From: Gammaproteobacteria bacterium
GTDB taxonomy: Bacteria; Pseudomonadota; Gammaproteobacteria; Pseudomonadales; Azotimanducaceae
DNA: 64,000 nucleotides
Direction of reading: 5' to 3'
Assembly (NCBI GenBank): GCA_026706935.1
Contig: JAPOXV010000026.1
Span: 1,021,721-1,085,720 of the forward strand
Shown here piece after piece: positions 1-9,000 of the stretch. Position 1 is the first letter of the stretch; each line of letters opens with the position of its first letter. Made by a program: the position numbers and the translations under genes. The notes below the pieces were generated by a model. The model was not told the origin of the DNA, searched no databases, and worked only from the letters and a program-made list of their open reading frames with translations.

Positions 1-2
1 TA

Positions 3-1061
3 CTGTTAAAGGTCATCGAGCCTTTACTCGAAGGGCTTCGAGTGTTGGAACGCGGCTCGCGTTATATCGGTCCCGCGACGATGGATTCCATTTCTAGCGA
101 ACTGCTTGCAACCCGGCAGAAACTGCGCAACGCGTCAGAGAACTTACGGGAATCAGATTGGTTGCCAGAAGCGCAGCCGATCCGAGACTTGGTTTCCGAA
201 GCATATCGCGTCGCGCTTCGAGGTTTGGAAACGCTTGATGAGGTCGGAAAACAAGCGAATGACATGATGTCGATTTATCGGGCTCTTGGTGCGCGGACTC
301 GTGTGTGCGACGCAATATATCCGTTGGCGACGCATTTCAGTTTGATCCATCGCTTTTTCTTGGACTCGCGAAAACAAGACGTTCCGCGTTTCAAAATCAG
401 TGATTCCAGCAACGACGAAGGCATACGAGGAATCCACCACATCGAGAACGATCGGAAACAACGCGGTGGATTCTCTCTATACGTACCAGAGTCGTACGAG
501 GAAGGAAGGGCGTATCCTGTCGTATTCGCATTACACGGCGGCAGTGGTCACGGTTCGACCTATTTGTGGTCGTGGTTACGGACGGCCCGCACCGAAGAAC
601 TGGTACTGGTAAGTCCAACGTCAGTTGGAGGTACCTGGGCGATCATGGGTAACGATCAGGATTCACCGAATCTTCATCGAATTTTGGAGTCCATTAGCGG
701 CATCGTCAACATAGACGACAGAAAGTTAATGCTCACTGGTATGAGTGATGGTGGAACTTTCACCTATGTTTCCGGCTGTACGGATGACTCTCCGTTTACA
801 CATCTAGCACCTTGCTCAGCCAGTTTTCATCCGATGCTGGTCGAGATGATGTCGAAAGACCGGCTTCGCAATCTACCGATATGCATCACGCATGGTGCGT
901 TGGATTGGATGTTCACAGTTGATATCGCGCAAACCGCTGAATACGCGTTCTCAGCAGCGGGCGCGGACGTTTTTTACCGTGAAATTCCGGATTTAGCGCA
1001 CACGTATCCGGAGGATGCAAATCCTGAGCTCGTCGATTGGTTTCTCGACGCAAATCGTTAG
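3..1061 (+). CDS. Alpha/beta hydrolase (esterase-like), 5' end cut by window edge
   Basis: The reading frame is open to the left edge, so the gene probably begins upstream; the first usable start inside is GTG at 42 (339 aa). Counting from 42, the C-terminal half has the alpha/beta hydrolase signature: the oxyanion-region LHGG at about 164-167, a nucleophile elbow GMSDG with Ser235, a candidate acid Asp289 and the catalytic His320 in DLAHTYP. The N-terminal ~140 residues are helical and charged and I do not recognise them. It resembles phospholipase/carboxylesterase-type hydrolases, but the substrate cannot be inferred. The gene stops 238 bp before the ABC importer operon and is probably not part of it. 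Confidence 0.75.
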   Translation: MLKVIEPLLEGLRVLERGSRYIGPATMDSISSELLATRQKLRNASENLRESDWLPEAQPIRDLVSEAYRVALRGLETLDEVGKQANDMMSIYRALGARTRVCDAIYPLATHFSLIHRFFLDSRKQDVPRFKISDSSNDEGIRGIHHIENDRKQRGGFSLYVPESYEEGRAYPVVFALHGGSGHGSTYLWSWLRTARTEELVLVSPTSVGGTWAIMGNDQDSPNLHRILESISGIVNIDDRKLMLTGMSDGGTFTYVSGCTDDSPFTHLAPCSASFHPMLVEMMSKDRLRNLPICITHGALDWMFTVDIAQTAEYAFSAAGADVFYREIPDLAHTYPEDANPELVDWFLDANR

Positions 1062-1299
1062 CGACAGTACGTAAATAAGAGCTCTACGAAGTAGTCGTCG
1101 AGCGTCGTTGTACTTTGCGGTGATTCGTCGGAGCGCACTGTTTGCTTGCGCCCAAAATGAGCTTCGAGCGCTCAAATTGTGCGCGGACTTATCGCAATAA
1201 CGATAGTTCTTGTGCGTTTTTGTCTGGCACGAAAGTTGTTACGTTAATCGCGATGGAGCCGCAATGGACTCCTGCGTATGAATTAATGAGGACGTATTC

Positions 1300-2367
1300 G
1301 TGCCAAGACTTTCTGTTCGAAGATTAATCACTACGGCGCTCGTCGCAGCAATAGGCCTTTTTGCGCTTCCGTCATTCGCTAAAGATGACTACCGCATTGC
1401 TTGGAGTATTTATGTAGGTTGGATGCCTTGGTCGTACGCCGCCGAGTCGGGAATCGTCGACAAATGGGCGAGCAAATACGGTATCACGATCGACGTCGTG
1501 CAATTCAATGACTACATTGAGTCGATAAATCAGTACACCGTCGGTGCGTTTGACGGTTGCACCATGACCAATATGGACGCACTTACGATTCCCGCAGCTG
1601 GCGGTGTTGATTCGACCGCGTTGATCGTTGGAGATTTCTCAAACGGCAACGACGGCATCGTCCTAAAAGGTGCTGACAAGTCCATTTCCGACCTACGTGG
1701 TCAGAACGTCAATCTTGTGGAACTGTCCGTTTCTCACTATCTGCTGGCTCGTGCGCTAACGGGCGCTGGTATGACAGAACGGGACCTCACCGTTGTAAAT
1801 ACGTCGGATGCAGACATTGTTGCTGCGTTCGCAACGGATGACGTTACCTCGGTAGTTACTTGGAATCCACTTCTCGCAGAAGTGCAGGCGATGCCAGAAG
1901 TTTCGCCAGTTTTTGACTCGTCCATGATCCCAGGTGAGATCATCGACATGCTCGTGGTAAACACAGAGGCACTTGAAGATCCGCGTTTCGCGAAAGCGCT
2001 CGTAGGCGCTTGGTATGAAACGATGGCCGTCATGGCAGCTACGGACATGGCTGCGGTCGATGCGAAAACACACATGGCGACCGCATCTGGAACTGATCTT
2101 CCTGGATATGACGCGCAACTTGCTGCTACTCAAATGTTCTTCGAACCAGCACCTGCGGTCGAATTTGTGCAGTCGAGCGCTCTCGCCGAAACGATGACGA
2201 ACGTAGCGGAGTTCTCGTTTGCACACGGTCTCCTCGGAGAAGGTGCACCAGGACCAGAATTCATTGGCATCGAGCTGCCGAACGGCGACATACTCGGTTC
2301 TGAATCCAACGTCAAACTCAGGTTCGACGCCACCTACATGCAGATGGCTGCGGACGGAGAAATCTAA
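1300..2367 (+). CDS. ABC transporter substrate-binding protein, urea carboxylase-associated type
   Basis: Periplasmic solute receptor of 355 aa of the nitrate/sulfonate/taurine-like class that accompanies urea/guanidine carboxylase operons. It has a signal peptide (RR at 7-8, hydrophobic core to about 24, likely cleavage after PSFA27) and a mature start YRIAWSIYVGWMPW typical of this class. The start is GTG with a GAGG sequence about 9 nt upstream. It is the first gene of an operon continuing through permease, ATPase, two DUF1989 proteins, carboxylase and allophanate hydrolase, so the ligand is probably guanidine, urea or a related nitrogen compound. That ligand call is inference from context. 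Confidence 0.88.
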   Translation: MPRLSVRRLITTALVAAIGLFALPSFAKDDYRIAWSIYVGWMPWSYAAESGIVDKWASKYGITIDVVQFNDYIESINQYTVGAFDGCTMTNMDALTIPAAGGVDSTALIVGDFSNGNDGIVLKGADKSISDLRGQNVNLVELSVSHYLLARALTGAGMTERDLTVVNTSDADIVAAFATDDVTSVVTWNPLLAEVQAMPEVSPVFDSSMIPGEIIDMLVVNTEALEDPRFAKALVGAWYETMAVMAATDMAAVDAKTHMATASGTDLPGYDAQLAATQMFFEPAPAVEFVQSSALAETMTNVAEFSFAHGLLGEGAPGPEFIGIELPNGDILGSESNVKLRFDATYMQMAADGEI

Positions 2368-2403
2368 CGCGTACTAAATCCGGTCTAAACAACGGTCGGA
2401 CGA

Positions 2404-3210
2404 ATGCGACTGATCAATCGACGTCCAGGTGGCTTAGGTGTCTTCGCGAGCGCGGCGATTCCGTTTGCGCTCGCTTTGATGTTGTATGTTGTAGCGTCCA
2501 GTATCCGTCTTGCAGAGAATCCGGACGACAAGCTACTCCCAGATCTATCCACGATCGGTGCAGCGATCGAGCGTGTCGCATTTGAACCCGATAGACGAAC
2601 TGGCGATTTCATATTCTGGACGGACACTGGCGCGAGCCTGACAAGGCTTGCTTTAGGGGTGTGCCTTGCTGCACTCCTAGGTCTAGCAGTGGGCGTACCC
2701 AATGGGCTCGTACCATGGTTTGGTGCATTTTGGTCCCCTGCGATCCGCGCACTGTCGATGATCCCGCCGCTCGCGATTTTGCCGATCTTGTTCATCGTGT
2801 TCGGGGTGGGCGAACTCGCTAAAGTCATGCTCATTTTGCTTGGTACAGCGCCTTTTCTAATGCGGGACATTGAACAGCGCGTACGGGAACTGCCTCGAGA
2901 GCAGTTGATCAAGGCACAGACACTTGACGCAACCAGTTGGCAGGTCGCTTTGCGAGTCGTATTTCCACAAGTGTTGCCGCGTCTCATCGATGGAGTGCGC
3001 CTGTCCTTGGGAAGTGCGTGGTTGTTCCTGATCGCTGCAGAAGCCATCGCATCAACTGATGGCCTCGGTTATAGGATCTTTCTGGTTCGGCGCTATCTCG
3101 CGATGGACGTCATCTTGCCATACGTCGCTTGGATCACGTTCCTCGCGTTTTTATTCGACTTCGGTCTTAGACGGCTCAATCGTCGTTGCTTTCCTTGGTA
3201 CGGCGCGTAG
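2404..3210 (+). CDS. ABC transporter permease (nitrate/taurine type)
   Basis: Inner-membrane permease of 268 aa with about six hydrophobic segments. The cytoplasmic EAA-type loop that contacts the ATPase is visible around EQLIKAQTLDATSWQVALRV, about residues 161-180. It lies 36 bp after the substrate-binding protein. If the ATPase started at the TTG at 3186 the two genes would overlap by 25 bp; with the preferred GTG at 3213 they are 2 bp apart. Family membership (BPD transporter, SsuC/TauC-like) is clear; the substrate is inferred from the downstream carboxylase. Confidence 0.88.
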   Translation: MRLINRRPGGLGVFASAAIPFALALMLYVVASSIRLAENPDDKLLPDLSTIGAAIERVAFEPDRRTGDFIFWTDTGASLTRLALGVCLAALLGLAVGVPNGLVPWFGAFWSPAIRALSMIPPLAILPILFIVFGVGELAKVMLILLGTAPFLMRDIEQRVRELPREQLIKAQTLDATSWQVALRVVFPQVLPRLIDGVRLSLGSAWLFLIAAEAIASTDGLGYRIFLVRRYLAMDVILPYVAWITFLAFLFDFGLRRLNRRCFPWYGA

Positions 3211-3212
3211 TT

Positions 3213-3980
3213 GTGATTGAGATCAACAACGTTTGGAAGCGGTACCTCGATAAGACGGTGCTTGAGAAGGTCTCGCTAAATGTTGAGAAGAACGAATTCG
3301 TAACCATTGTTGGCGCGTCGGGTTGCGGTAAAACGACATTTCTTCGCATGTTATTAGGGGAAGTTGAACAGTGCGAAGGAACCATCAGGATCGACGGTGA
3401 ACCGTTGATCCCTGAGCCTGGTGTTGATCGTGGAGTGGTCTTTCAAAGGTACTCGGTTTTCCCCCATTTGACTGTCCTGGAAAACGTCATGTTGGGGCTC
3501 GAGCTATCGGATTCACGGTGGTTAGGACGGACGTTTGGGCGTCGACGCGAACAAAACGTTCAGCGTGCCCGCGAGATGCTCGAAAGGGTGAGTCTCGAAC
3601 GAACATCGGACAACTACCCCTCGGAACTCTCTGGCGGAATGCAGCAACGTTTGGCATTAGCCCAAACGCTGGTGAAGGCACCCCGAATCTTGCTACTTGA
3701 CGAACCGTTCGGCGCGTTGGATCCAGGTTATCGATCCGATATGCACGCGTTGTTGTTGGACCTATTTCAAGAGCTAGATCTGACGGTGTTCATGATCACG
3801 CACGATATCACCGAAGGTTTCAGCTTAGGTTCTCGCCTATTAGTTTTCGACAAACCACGCGTCGATCCGCATAACCCCGACCTGTACGGTGCGACCATCA
3901 CGTTCGATTTACCGGTTGGTCATCACCGCCGACTCGATTCGATCGTGGACAACATGAACGTGAAACCTAATCAAGCATAG
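3213..3980 (+). CDS. ABC transporter ATP-binding protein
   Basis: ATPase subunit of the importer, 255 aa from the GTG at 3213 (MIEINNVWKRYLD). This start is preferred over the TTG at 3186 because it begins exactly where the conserved N-terminal strand of ABC ATPases begins. Walker A GASGCGKTT lies at about 35-42, the signature LSGGMQQR at about 139-146 and Walker B ILLLDEP at about 159-165, followed by the D-loop and the switch His in MITHD. All catalytic motifs are intact. It is tightly coupled to the permease upstream and the DUF1989 gene downstream. Confidence 0.9.
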   Translation: MIEINNVWKRYLDKTVLEKVSLNVEKNEFVTIVGASGCGKTTFLRMLLGEVEQCEGTIRIDGEPLIPEPGVDRGVVFQRYSVFPHLTVLENVMLGLELSDSRWLGRTFGRRREQNVQRAREMLERVSLERTSDNYPSELSGGMQQRLALAQTLVKAPRILLLDEPFGALDPGYRSDMHALLLDLFQELDLTVFMITHDITEGFSLGSRLLVFDKPRVDPHNPDLYGATITFDLPVGHHRRLDSIVDNMNVKPNQA

Positions 3981-3986
3981 GGAGGG

Positions 3987-4709
3987 ATGGTGAGTAGCTA
4001 CGCGCTTTACGAAGATGTATTGCCGGGTGGAAGTCATTGGTCATTCGTGGTCAATCCAGGGGTTCAACTGGAGCTTGTGGATGTCGATGGTGGTGGTAAT
4101 GCAGCGATGCTTACGTATAACCCGAACAATCCGCTCGAACGGCTCAATCTACCCGACACATTAAAGTGTCAGCACACGTTCCGACTCACGCTGGGGCACT
4201 GCCTCTACTCAGATATGGGACGCATCTTCTGTTCTATCGTCACAGACGATATAGGCTGGCATGACGCAGCGAGCGGTACCTGCAATGCGGAAATCGTTCG
4301 TCGCAAGTGGGGGGTTCTTTCCTATCAGGAAGCGCGTAACGACCGCCTTCAAAACGGACGCGATTCGTTCTTAATCGAATTGGGTAAGTACGGTCTAGGG
4401 CGTCGAGATTTCGCGGCGAATGTGAACTGGTTCTCAAGAGTCGATGTCGCGGACGACGGTACGATGGCTTTCGTAGCAAATCATTCAAAACCAGGCAATG
4501 CAGTAACACTGCGCTTTGAAATGCCGACACTCGTGGTATTGCACACGTGTCCACATCCGCTGAATCCAGCGCCGGAGTATCCACGATGTTCGATCGCTTA
4601 TCGATTGAGTCTTGCAGAGGACCTGGCAGACGATGATCTGTGCCGCATTTCTAGAGACGAAAACGGCCGTGGATTCATGAACAACTATTTGTATTTACTC
4701 GGCAGGTGA
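3987..4709 (+). CDS. DUF1989 protein, urea amidolyase-associated protein 1 / carboxyguanidine deiminase subunit
   Basis: A 240-aa DUF1989 protein of the kind long annotated as urea amidolyase-associated protein 1. Conserved features are the early [21 protein letters not shown] block and cysteines in [19 protein letters not shown]. Published work on this family showed that the paired DUF1989 proteins form a carboxyguanidine deiminase (CgdAB), which turns carboxyguanidine into allophanate. A GGGAGG Shine-Dalgarno overlaps the ATG at 3987, so GTG at 3990 (MSSYALY) may be the real start by spacing. The next gene is its paralog. Confidence 0.85.
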   Translation: MVSSYALYEDVLPGGSHWSFVVNPGVQLELVDVDGGGNAAMLTYNPNNPLERLNLPDTLKCQHTFRLTLGHCLYSDMGRIFCSIVTDDIGWHDAASGTCNAEIVRRKWGVLSYQEARNDRLQNGRDSFLIELGKYGLGRRDFAANVNWFSRVDVADDGTMAFVANHSKPGNAVTLRFEMPTLVVLHTCPHPLNPAPEYPRCSIAYRLSLAEDLADDDLCRISRDENGRGFMNNYLYLLGR

Positions 4710-4731
4710 CATACATACTAGGATCGATGAA

Positions 4732-5379
4732 ATGTTGAGCGAAAGTACATTAATCACCGAGCAAGCCAATTGGACGGAGACCGTACTCGCTGGCGATTAT
4801 TGGTTGAACACGATACGGAAAGGCGACACGTTCCGGATTACCGATCTCAAAGGCAATCAGGCTGTAGATACGTTGTTTTTCAACGCAAACAACCCCCATG
4901 AGCGATACAGTGCGTTCGATACAGTCCGGGAACAAAGAAACCTCTACCTTACGACGGGATCAAAGCTCCTGTCTGACGAAGGAAACGCGATGTTGACGAT
5001 CGTTGCAGATACCTGTGGGCGTCACGATACCTTAGGGGGTGCGTGTGCGGGAGAGAGTAACACTGTACGGTATGCGCTCGATAAAAAAAGCATGCATTCG
5101 TGTCGAGATAGTTGGTTACTAGCGATCAATCAACACGATGAATGGGGTCTGACGAAACGGGACATAACGCACAACATTAATTTCTTTATGAATGTCCCCG
5201 TGACGCCCGAGGGAACGCTCACGTTTGAAGATGGCATCAGCGCACCCGGTAAATATGTGGAGCTGGTTGCGGAAATGGACATATTGGTCCTCATTTCGAA
5301 CTGTCCGCAACTGAACAACCCTTGTAACGGCTTCAACCCTACGCCGATCGAGCTTGCGGTTTGGCGATCTGGCCGTTAA
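4732..5379 (+). CDS. DUF1989 protein, urea amidolyase-associated protein 2 / carboxyguanidine deiminase subunit
   Basis: Paralog and likely partner of the previous gene (215 aa). It shares the family blocks, here [19 protein letters not shown] and [17 protein letters not shown], and the late sequence [17 protein letters not shown], which is very typical of UAAP2. Two DUF1989 subunits side by side between an ABC importer and a biotin carboxylase is the standard arrangement of guanidine-assimilation operons. Start ATG at 4732, 22 bp after the upstream stop. Confidence 0.87.
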   Translation: MLSESTLITEQANWTETVLAGDYWLNTIRKGDTFRITDLKGNQAVDTLFFNANNPHERYSAFDTVREQRNLYLTTGSKLLSDEGNAMLTIVADTCGRHDTLGGACAGESNTVRYALDKKSMHSCRDSWLLAINQHDEWGLTKRDITHNINFFMNVPVTPEGTLTFEDGISAPGKYVELVAEMDILVLISNCPQLNNPCNGFNPTPIELAVWRSGR

Positions 5380-5412
5380 CCGCAACAGATCGTACACAAG
5401 CCATACGAGATC

Positions 5413-8400
5413 ATGTTTCAAAAAGTACTCATAGCTAATCGAGGGGAGATCGCAGTACGCATTTGTCGTACGCTCGATACGATGGGGATCGAAAGCGCTG
5501 CGGTTTTCTCGGACGATGATCGCGGATCAATGCACGTGGACGTTGCCACTGAAGCCCATTCGCTCGGGGGCGGCGGCGTAGCCGACACATACGTGGATGT
5601 CGACAAGATTCTCGATGCAGTTAGACGCTCGGGTGCTGACGCGGTCCATCCCGGCTATGGCTTTCTGAGTGAGAATGCAAATTTCGCTCGGCGGCTCGAA
5701 GCGTTAGGTGTTGTATTTATCGGTCCACGACCGGACCACCTAACGAGCTTCGGCCTCAAGCATGAAGCGCGAAACCTAGCCAGTGCTGCCGGTGTGGCGT
5801 TATTACCGGGTAGCGGCGTACTTTCGAGCCTCAGCGATGGTTTGCGCGAAGCAGAAGCGATTGGTTATCCCGTCATGCTGAAAAGCTCCGCTGGCGGGGG
5901 TGGCATCGGTATGGAACGTTGTGAGAATCAGGCAGAACTGCGAGCGTGTTTTGATACTGTCGAGCGGCTTGCGAATGGTGCATTTGGCGATTCACGACTA
6001 TTTGTAGAACGTTGCGTCGCGAATCCAAGACACGTTGAGGTTCAAGCATTTGGCGATGGAGAAGGTGGTATCGTGATTCTCGGTGACCGAGATTGTTCAC
6101 TTCAGCGCCGTCACCAGAAGGTGGTTGAGGAATGTCCGGCACCCAACGTTCCGAAACGCGTCCGAAAACGTATGCACGAAGACGCAGTCGCTCTGTTGTC
6201 GAGCGTGTCCTATAGAAGTGCCGGTACCGTTGAGTTTCTCTACGATCCTGCACGGCAAGAAGCGACATTTCTTGAAGTCAACACGCGCCTTCAAGTTGAA
6301 CATGGCGTCACCGAACTTGTGTACGGCGTTGATCTCGTTCAGTGGATGATCGAATTGGCAGCAAATGAGTTCTCGCCAATAGAGACGGTACGTTCAGCGC
6401 TAAAACCGACCGGCTGCGCGATTCAGGCGCGTGTGTGTGCCGAAGACCCAATGCACGACTTTCGACCGACGCCAGGGTTGCTTTCGGTCGTGAGTTTTCC
6501 AGAAGTTCCCAATGTTCGTATCGACACGTGGTTGCGATCGGGAACAGATGTTTCGCCGCGATATGACTCCCTAGTTGCCAAAGTTATGGCATACGGACAG
6601 ACTCGCGAAGAAGCACGGCATCGAATACAGAGTGCTCTCGAAGATAGCGTTCTGCACGGCGTTGAGACCAACCGGGAGTATTTGTTACAAGCAATTGCAT
6701 CGGATGCGTTCATAAGGGAAAGTCACGATACCACCACACTGGGTAGCGTCGACTATCGACCTCATACGATAGAAGTCGTCGTACCTGGAGCGCAAACGAC
6801 GATTCAACAGTGGCCCGGTCGTTTGGGATTTTGGAACGTTGGTGTTCCGCCGTCAGGACCTATGGACGATCTTTCTTTCCGGTTTGGAAATCGTTGCCTA
6901 GGTAATACGGAGGGAGCGTCGGGACTCGAGGTGACGGTCACGGGACCGACGTTGTACTTTCATAGTTCGACCACAATTCTGATTGCGGGTGTCGCTGAGA
7001 TCAACCTGCAACGAGACGGGATCGAACAGAGACAGAAACCGTGGCAACCGCTCGCAGTGGAAAGAGGTGACGTACTGTCGATTGGTGACATAACCGATGG
7101 CATGCGTGCGTACGTGCTCTTTGCGGGCGGGTTAGAGATTCCAGATGTGATGGAATCTGCGGCGACATTCACGTTAGGTGGTATCGGTGGTCTGAATGGT
7201 CGCGCGTTGATGGTAGGCGATGTCGTCAGGTTAAGCACACACGCCCATAAGGAACGTGCGAACACCTCTGCGCTCGCAGATTTCTCTGTACCCGACTTAC
7301 AGGCGCGTTTCGTTTTGCGGATTACGATGGGACCTCACTGCACTGAGGATTTCCTTACGCAGTTGGACTTGCAAGAGTTCCTCGATGCCGAATGGACAGT
7401 GCACTACCACTCGAGTCGAACGGGTGTCCGATTGATTGGTCCGCGCCCCTCATGGTCTAGACTAGATGGTGGGGATGCAGGACTCCATCCGTCCAACGTA
7501 CACGACAATGCTTACGCGTTTGGTGCAATCGATTTCACAGGTGACATGCCCGTGATTCTTGGTCCTGATGGTCCGAGCTTAGGCGGGTTTGTGTGTCCAG
7601 CAGCGGTAATCGAGGCAGATCGATGGAAGCTCGGTCAGCTCAAGGGTGGAGACACAATCGAGTTCGTCGCTGTAACCGAAGCTGAGGCGAAACAAGCCTC
7701 CATCGAACGAAATGACGCAATCGCCGCTTGCTCAACCCGAGCTTTCTCGCCACCTACTGTATTCCGACGAGGAGTCGAAGATCCGATCCTATATGTGGCC
7801 GACGATATTTGCGTACGTCGCGCCGCTCAAGATTCTCTGCTGGTCGAATTTGGTCCAAATGTGTTAGACATTGGACTTCGTCTTCGAGTAGATAGATTAG
7901 AAGAAGGAATAGTTTCCGAGCGAATCCCCGGCGTACTTGAGACGACGGCAGGAATTCGTTCACTGCTTATTCGCTTCGACGAGAGACGTTGGTCGTCCCG
8001 CGAACTAACTAGAGAACTACAACCGCATTTCGATAGGGCGCGAGAACCGGAATCGTCTCGGACGTCACGCGTCATAAATTTGCCTCTATCGTGGGATGAC
8101 CCCGCCTGCCGAGAGGCGATCGAGCGGTATATGCAAAGCGTTCGAGCCAATGCACCGTGGTGCCCGGACAACATTGAATTTATCCGTCGAATCAATGGGT
8201 TGCCTAGTCGAGACGCTGTGCAGGACATCGTTTTCGACGCTGAATACCTTGTGATGGGTCTTGGCGATGTATATCTAGGAGCACCCGTCGCTACGACGGT
8301 GGATCCCAGACACCGTTTAGTGACGACGAAGTACAACCCTGCACGGATCTGGACTGCGGAGAACTCGGTCGGTATTGGTGGCGCGTACCTCTGTATCTAC

Positions 8401-9000
8401 GGCATGGAAGGTCCCGGCGGTTATCAATTTGTGGGACGTACGCTTCAAGTTTGGAATAGCTACTTAAGAGGCGAAGCATTCGATAAGCACTGGCTTCTCC
8501 GCCCTTTCGATCAAATTCGTTTTTTCGAGGTAGATGCGAAGGAACTACTCGAAATACGAGAAGCCTTCCCAGTAGGTGCACACCCAATCGAAATCGAAGA
8601 GAGTTCTTTCGATTTCGATCGTCATGTAGCGTTTCTCAACGACAAGGTCGACGAAATCGCTGAATTTGAAAATCGGCGACGTACTGCATTTGCGGCCGAG
8701 CTCTCAGATTGGCGAGATCGTGGACTCTTGACATTTGAAACCGGCGACGAAGGAGGTTTTGTGAGTTCACCGATGGACGTCGATGGCGAGGCGTTCGTCG
8801 CGAGTCCTTTGGCGGGATCAATTTGGTCCGTTCATGTTCAAGATGGGCAGTTAGTAGAAGTCGGAGATGTGCTGTTCGTTGTTGAATCGATGAAAACAGA
8901 GTTCGAGGTAACCGCTCCTGCAACTGGTGTCGTCGGCGAAGTACTTGTATCAAAAGGGGAGGCGGTACAAGCAGGTCAAGCACTTGCGGCAGCTCAATGA
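5413..9000 (+). CDS. uca: Biotin-dependent urea/guanidine carboxylase
   Basis: A 1195-aa multidomain biotin enzyme. Residues 1 to about 450 are biotin carboxylase (KVLIANRGEIAVRI at the start, an ATP-grasp glycine loop SSAGGGGIGME, and NTRLQVEHGVTE). About 455-760 is the AHS2/KipA-like part of the carboxyltransferase domain and about 797-1030 the AHS1/KipI-like part. The C-terminus is a biotinyl domain with the biotin-accepting Lys1161 in VESMKTE. It makes allophanate from urea, or carboxyguanidine from guanidine, at the cost of ATP. The neighbouring DUF1989 pair favours guanidine. Asp707 in GAIDFTGD is at a position where, from memory, fungal urea carboxylase has Asn, which also favours guanidine; an alignment is needed. 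It overlaps the next gene by 4 bp. Confidence 0.93.
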   Translation: MFQKVLIANRGEIAVRICRTLDTMGIESAAVFSDDDRGSMHVDVATEAHSLGGGGVADTYVDVDKILDAVRRSGADAVHPGYGFLSENANFARRLEALGVVFIGPRPDHLTSFGLKHEARNLASAAGVALLPGSGVLSSLSDGLREAEAIGYPVMLKSSAGGGGIGMERCENQAELRACFDTVERLANGAFGDSRLFVERCVANPRHVEVQAFGDGEGGIVILGDRDCSLQRRHQKVVEECPAPNVPKRVRKRMHEDAVALLSSVSYRSAGTVEFLYDPARQEATFLEVNTRLQVEHGVTELVYGVDLVQWMIELAANEFSPIETVRSALKPTGCAIQARVCAEDPMHDFRPTPGLLSVVSFPEVPNVRIDTWLRSGTDVSPRYDSLVAKVMAYGQTREEARHRIQSALEDSVLHGVETNREYLLQAIASDAFIRESHDTTTLGSVDYRPHTIEVVVPGAQTTIQQWPGRLGFWNVGVPPSGPMDDLSFRFGNRCLGNTEGASGLEVTVTGPTLYFHSSTTILIAGVAEINLQRDGIEQRQKPWQPLAVERGDVLSIGDITDGMRAYVLFAGGLEIPDVMESAATFTLGGIGGLNGRALMVGDVVRLSTHAHKERANTSALADFSVPDLQARFVLRITMGPHCTEDFLTQLDLQEFLDAEWTVHYHSSRTGVRLIGPRPSWSRLDGGDAGLHPSNVHDNAYAFGAIDFTGDMPVILGPDGPSLGGFVCPAAVIEADRWKLGQLKGGDTIEFVAVTEAEAKQASIERNDAIAACSTRAFSPPTVFRRGVEDPILYVADDICVRRAAQDSLLVEFGPNVLDIGLRLRVDRLEEGIVSERIPGVLETTAGIRSLLIRFDERRWSSRELTRELQPHFDRAREPESSRTSRVINLPLSWDDPACREAIERYMQSVRANAPWCPDNIEFIRRINGLPSRDAVQDIVFDAEYLVMGLGDVYLGAPVATTVDPRHRLVTTKYNPARIWTAENSVGIGGAYLCIYGMEGPGGYQFVGRTLQVWNSYLRGEAFDKHWLLRPFDQIRFFEVDAKELLEIREAFPVGAHPIEIEESSFDFDRHVAFLNDKVDEIAEFENRRRTAFAAELSDWRDRGLLTFETGDEGGFVSSPMDVDGEAFVASPLAGSIWSVHVQDGQLVEVGDVLFVVESMKTEFEVTAPATGVVGEVLVSKGEAVQAGQALAAAQ

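Noticed and set aside
1062-1299. Guanidine (ykkC-type) riboswitch upstream of the carboxylase operon
   Set aside because: None of the conserved sequence blocks or paired ACGR-loop hairpins is visible; only a covariance search could overturn this.
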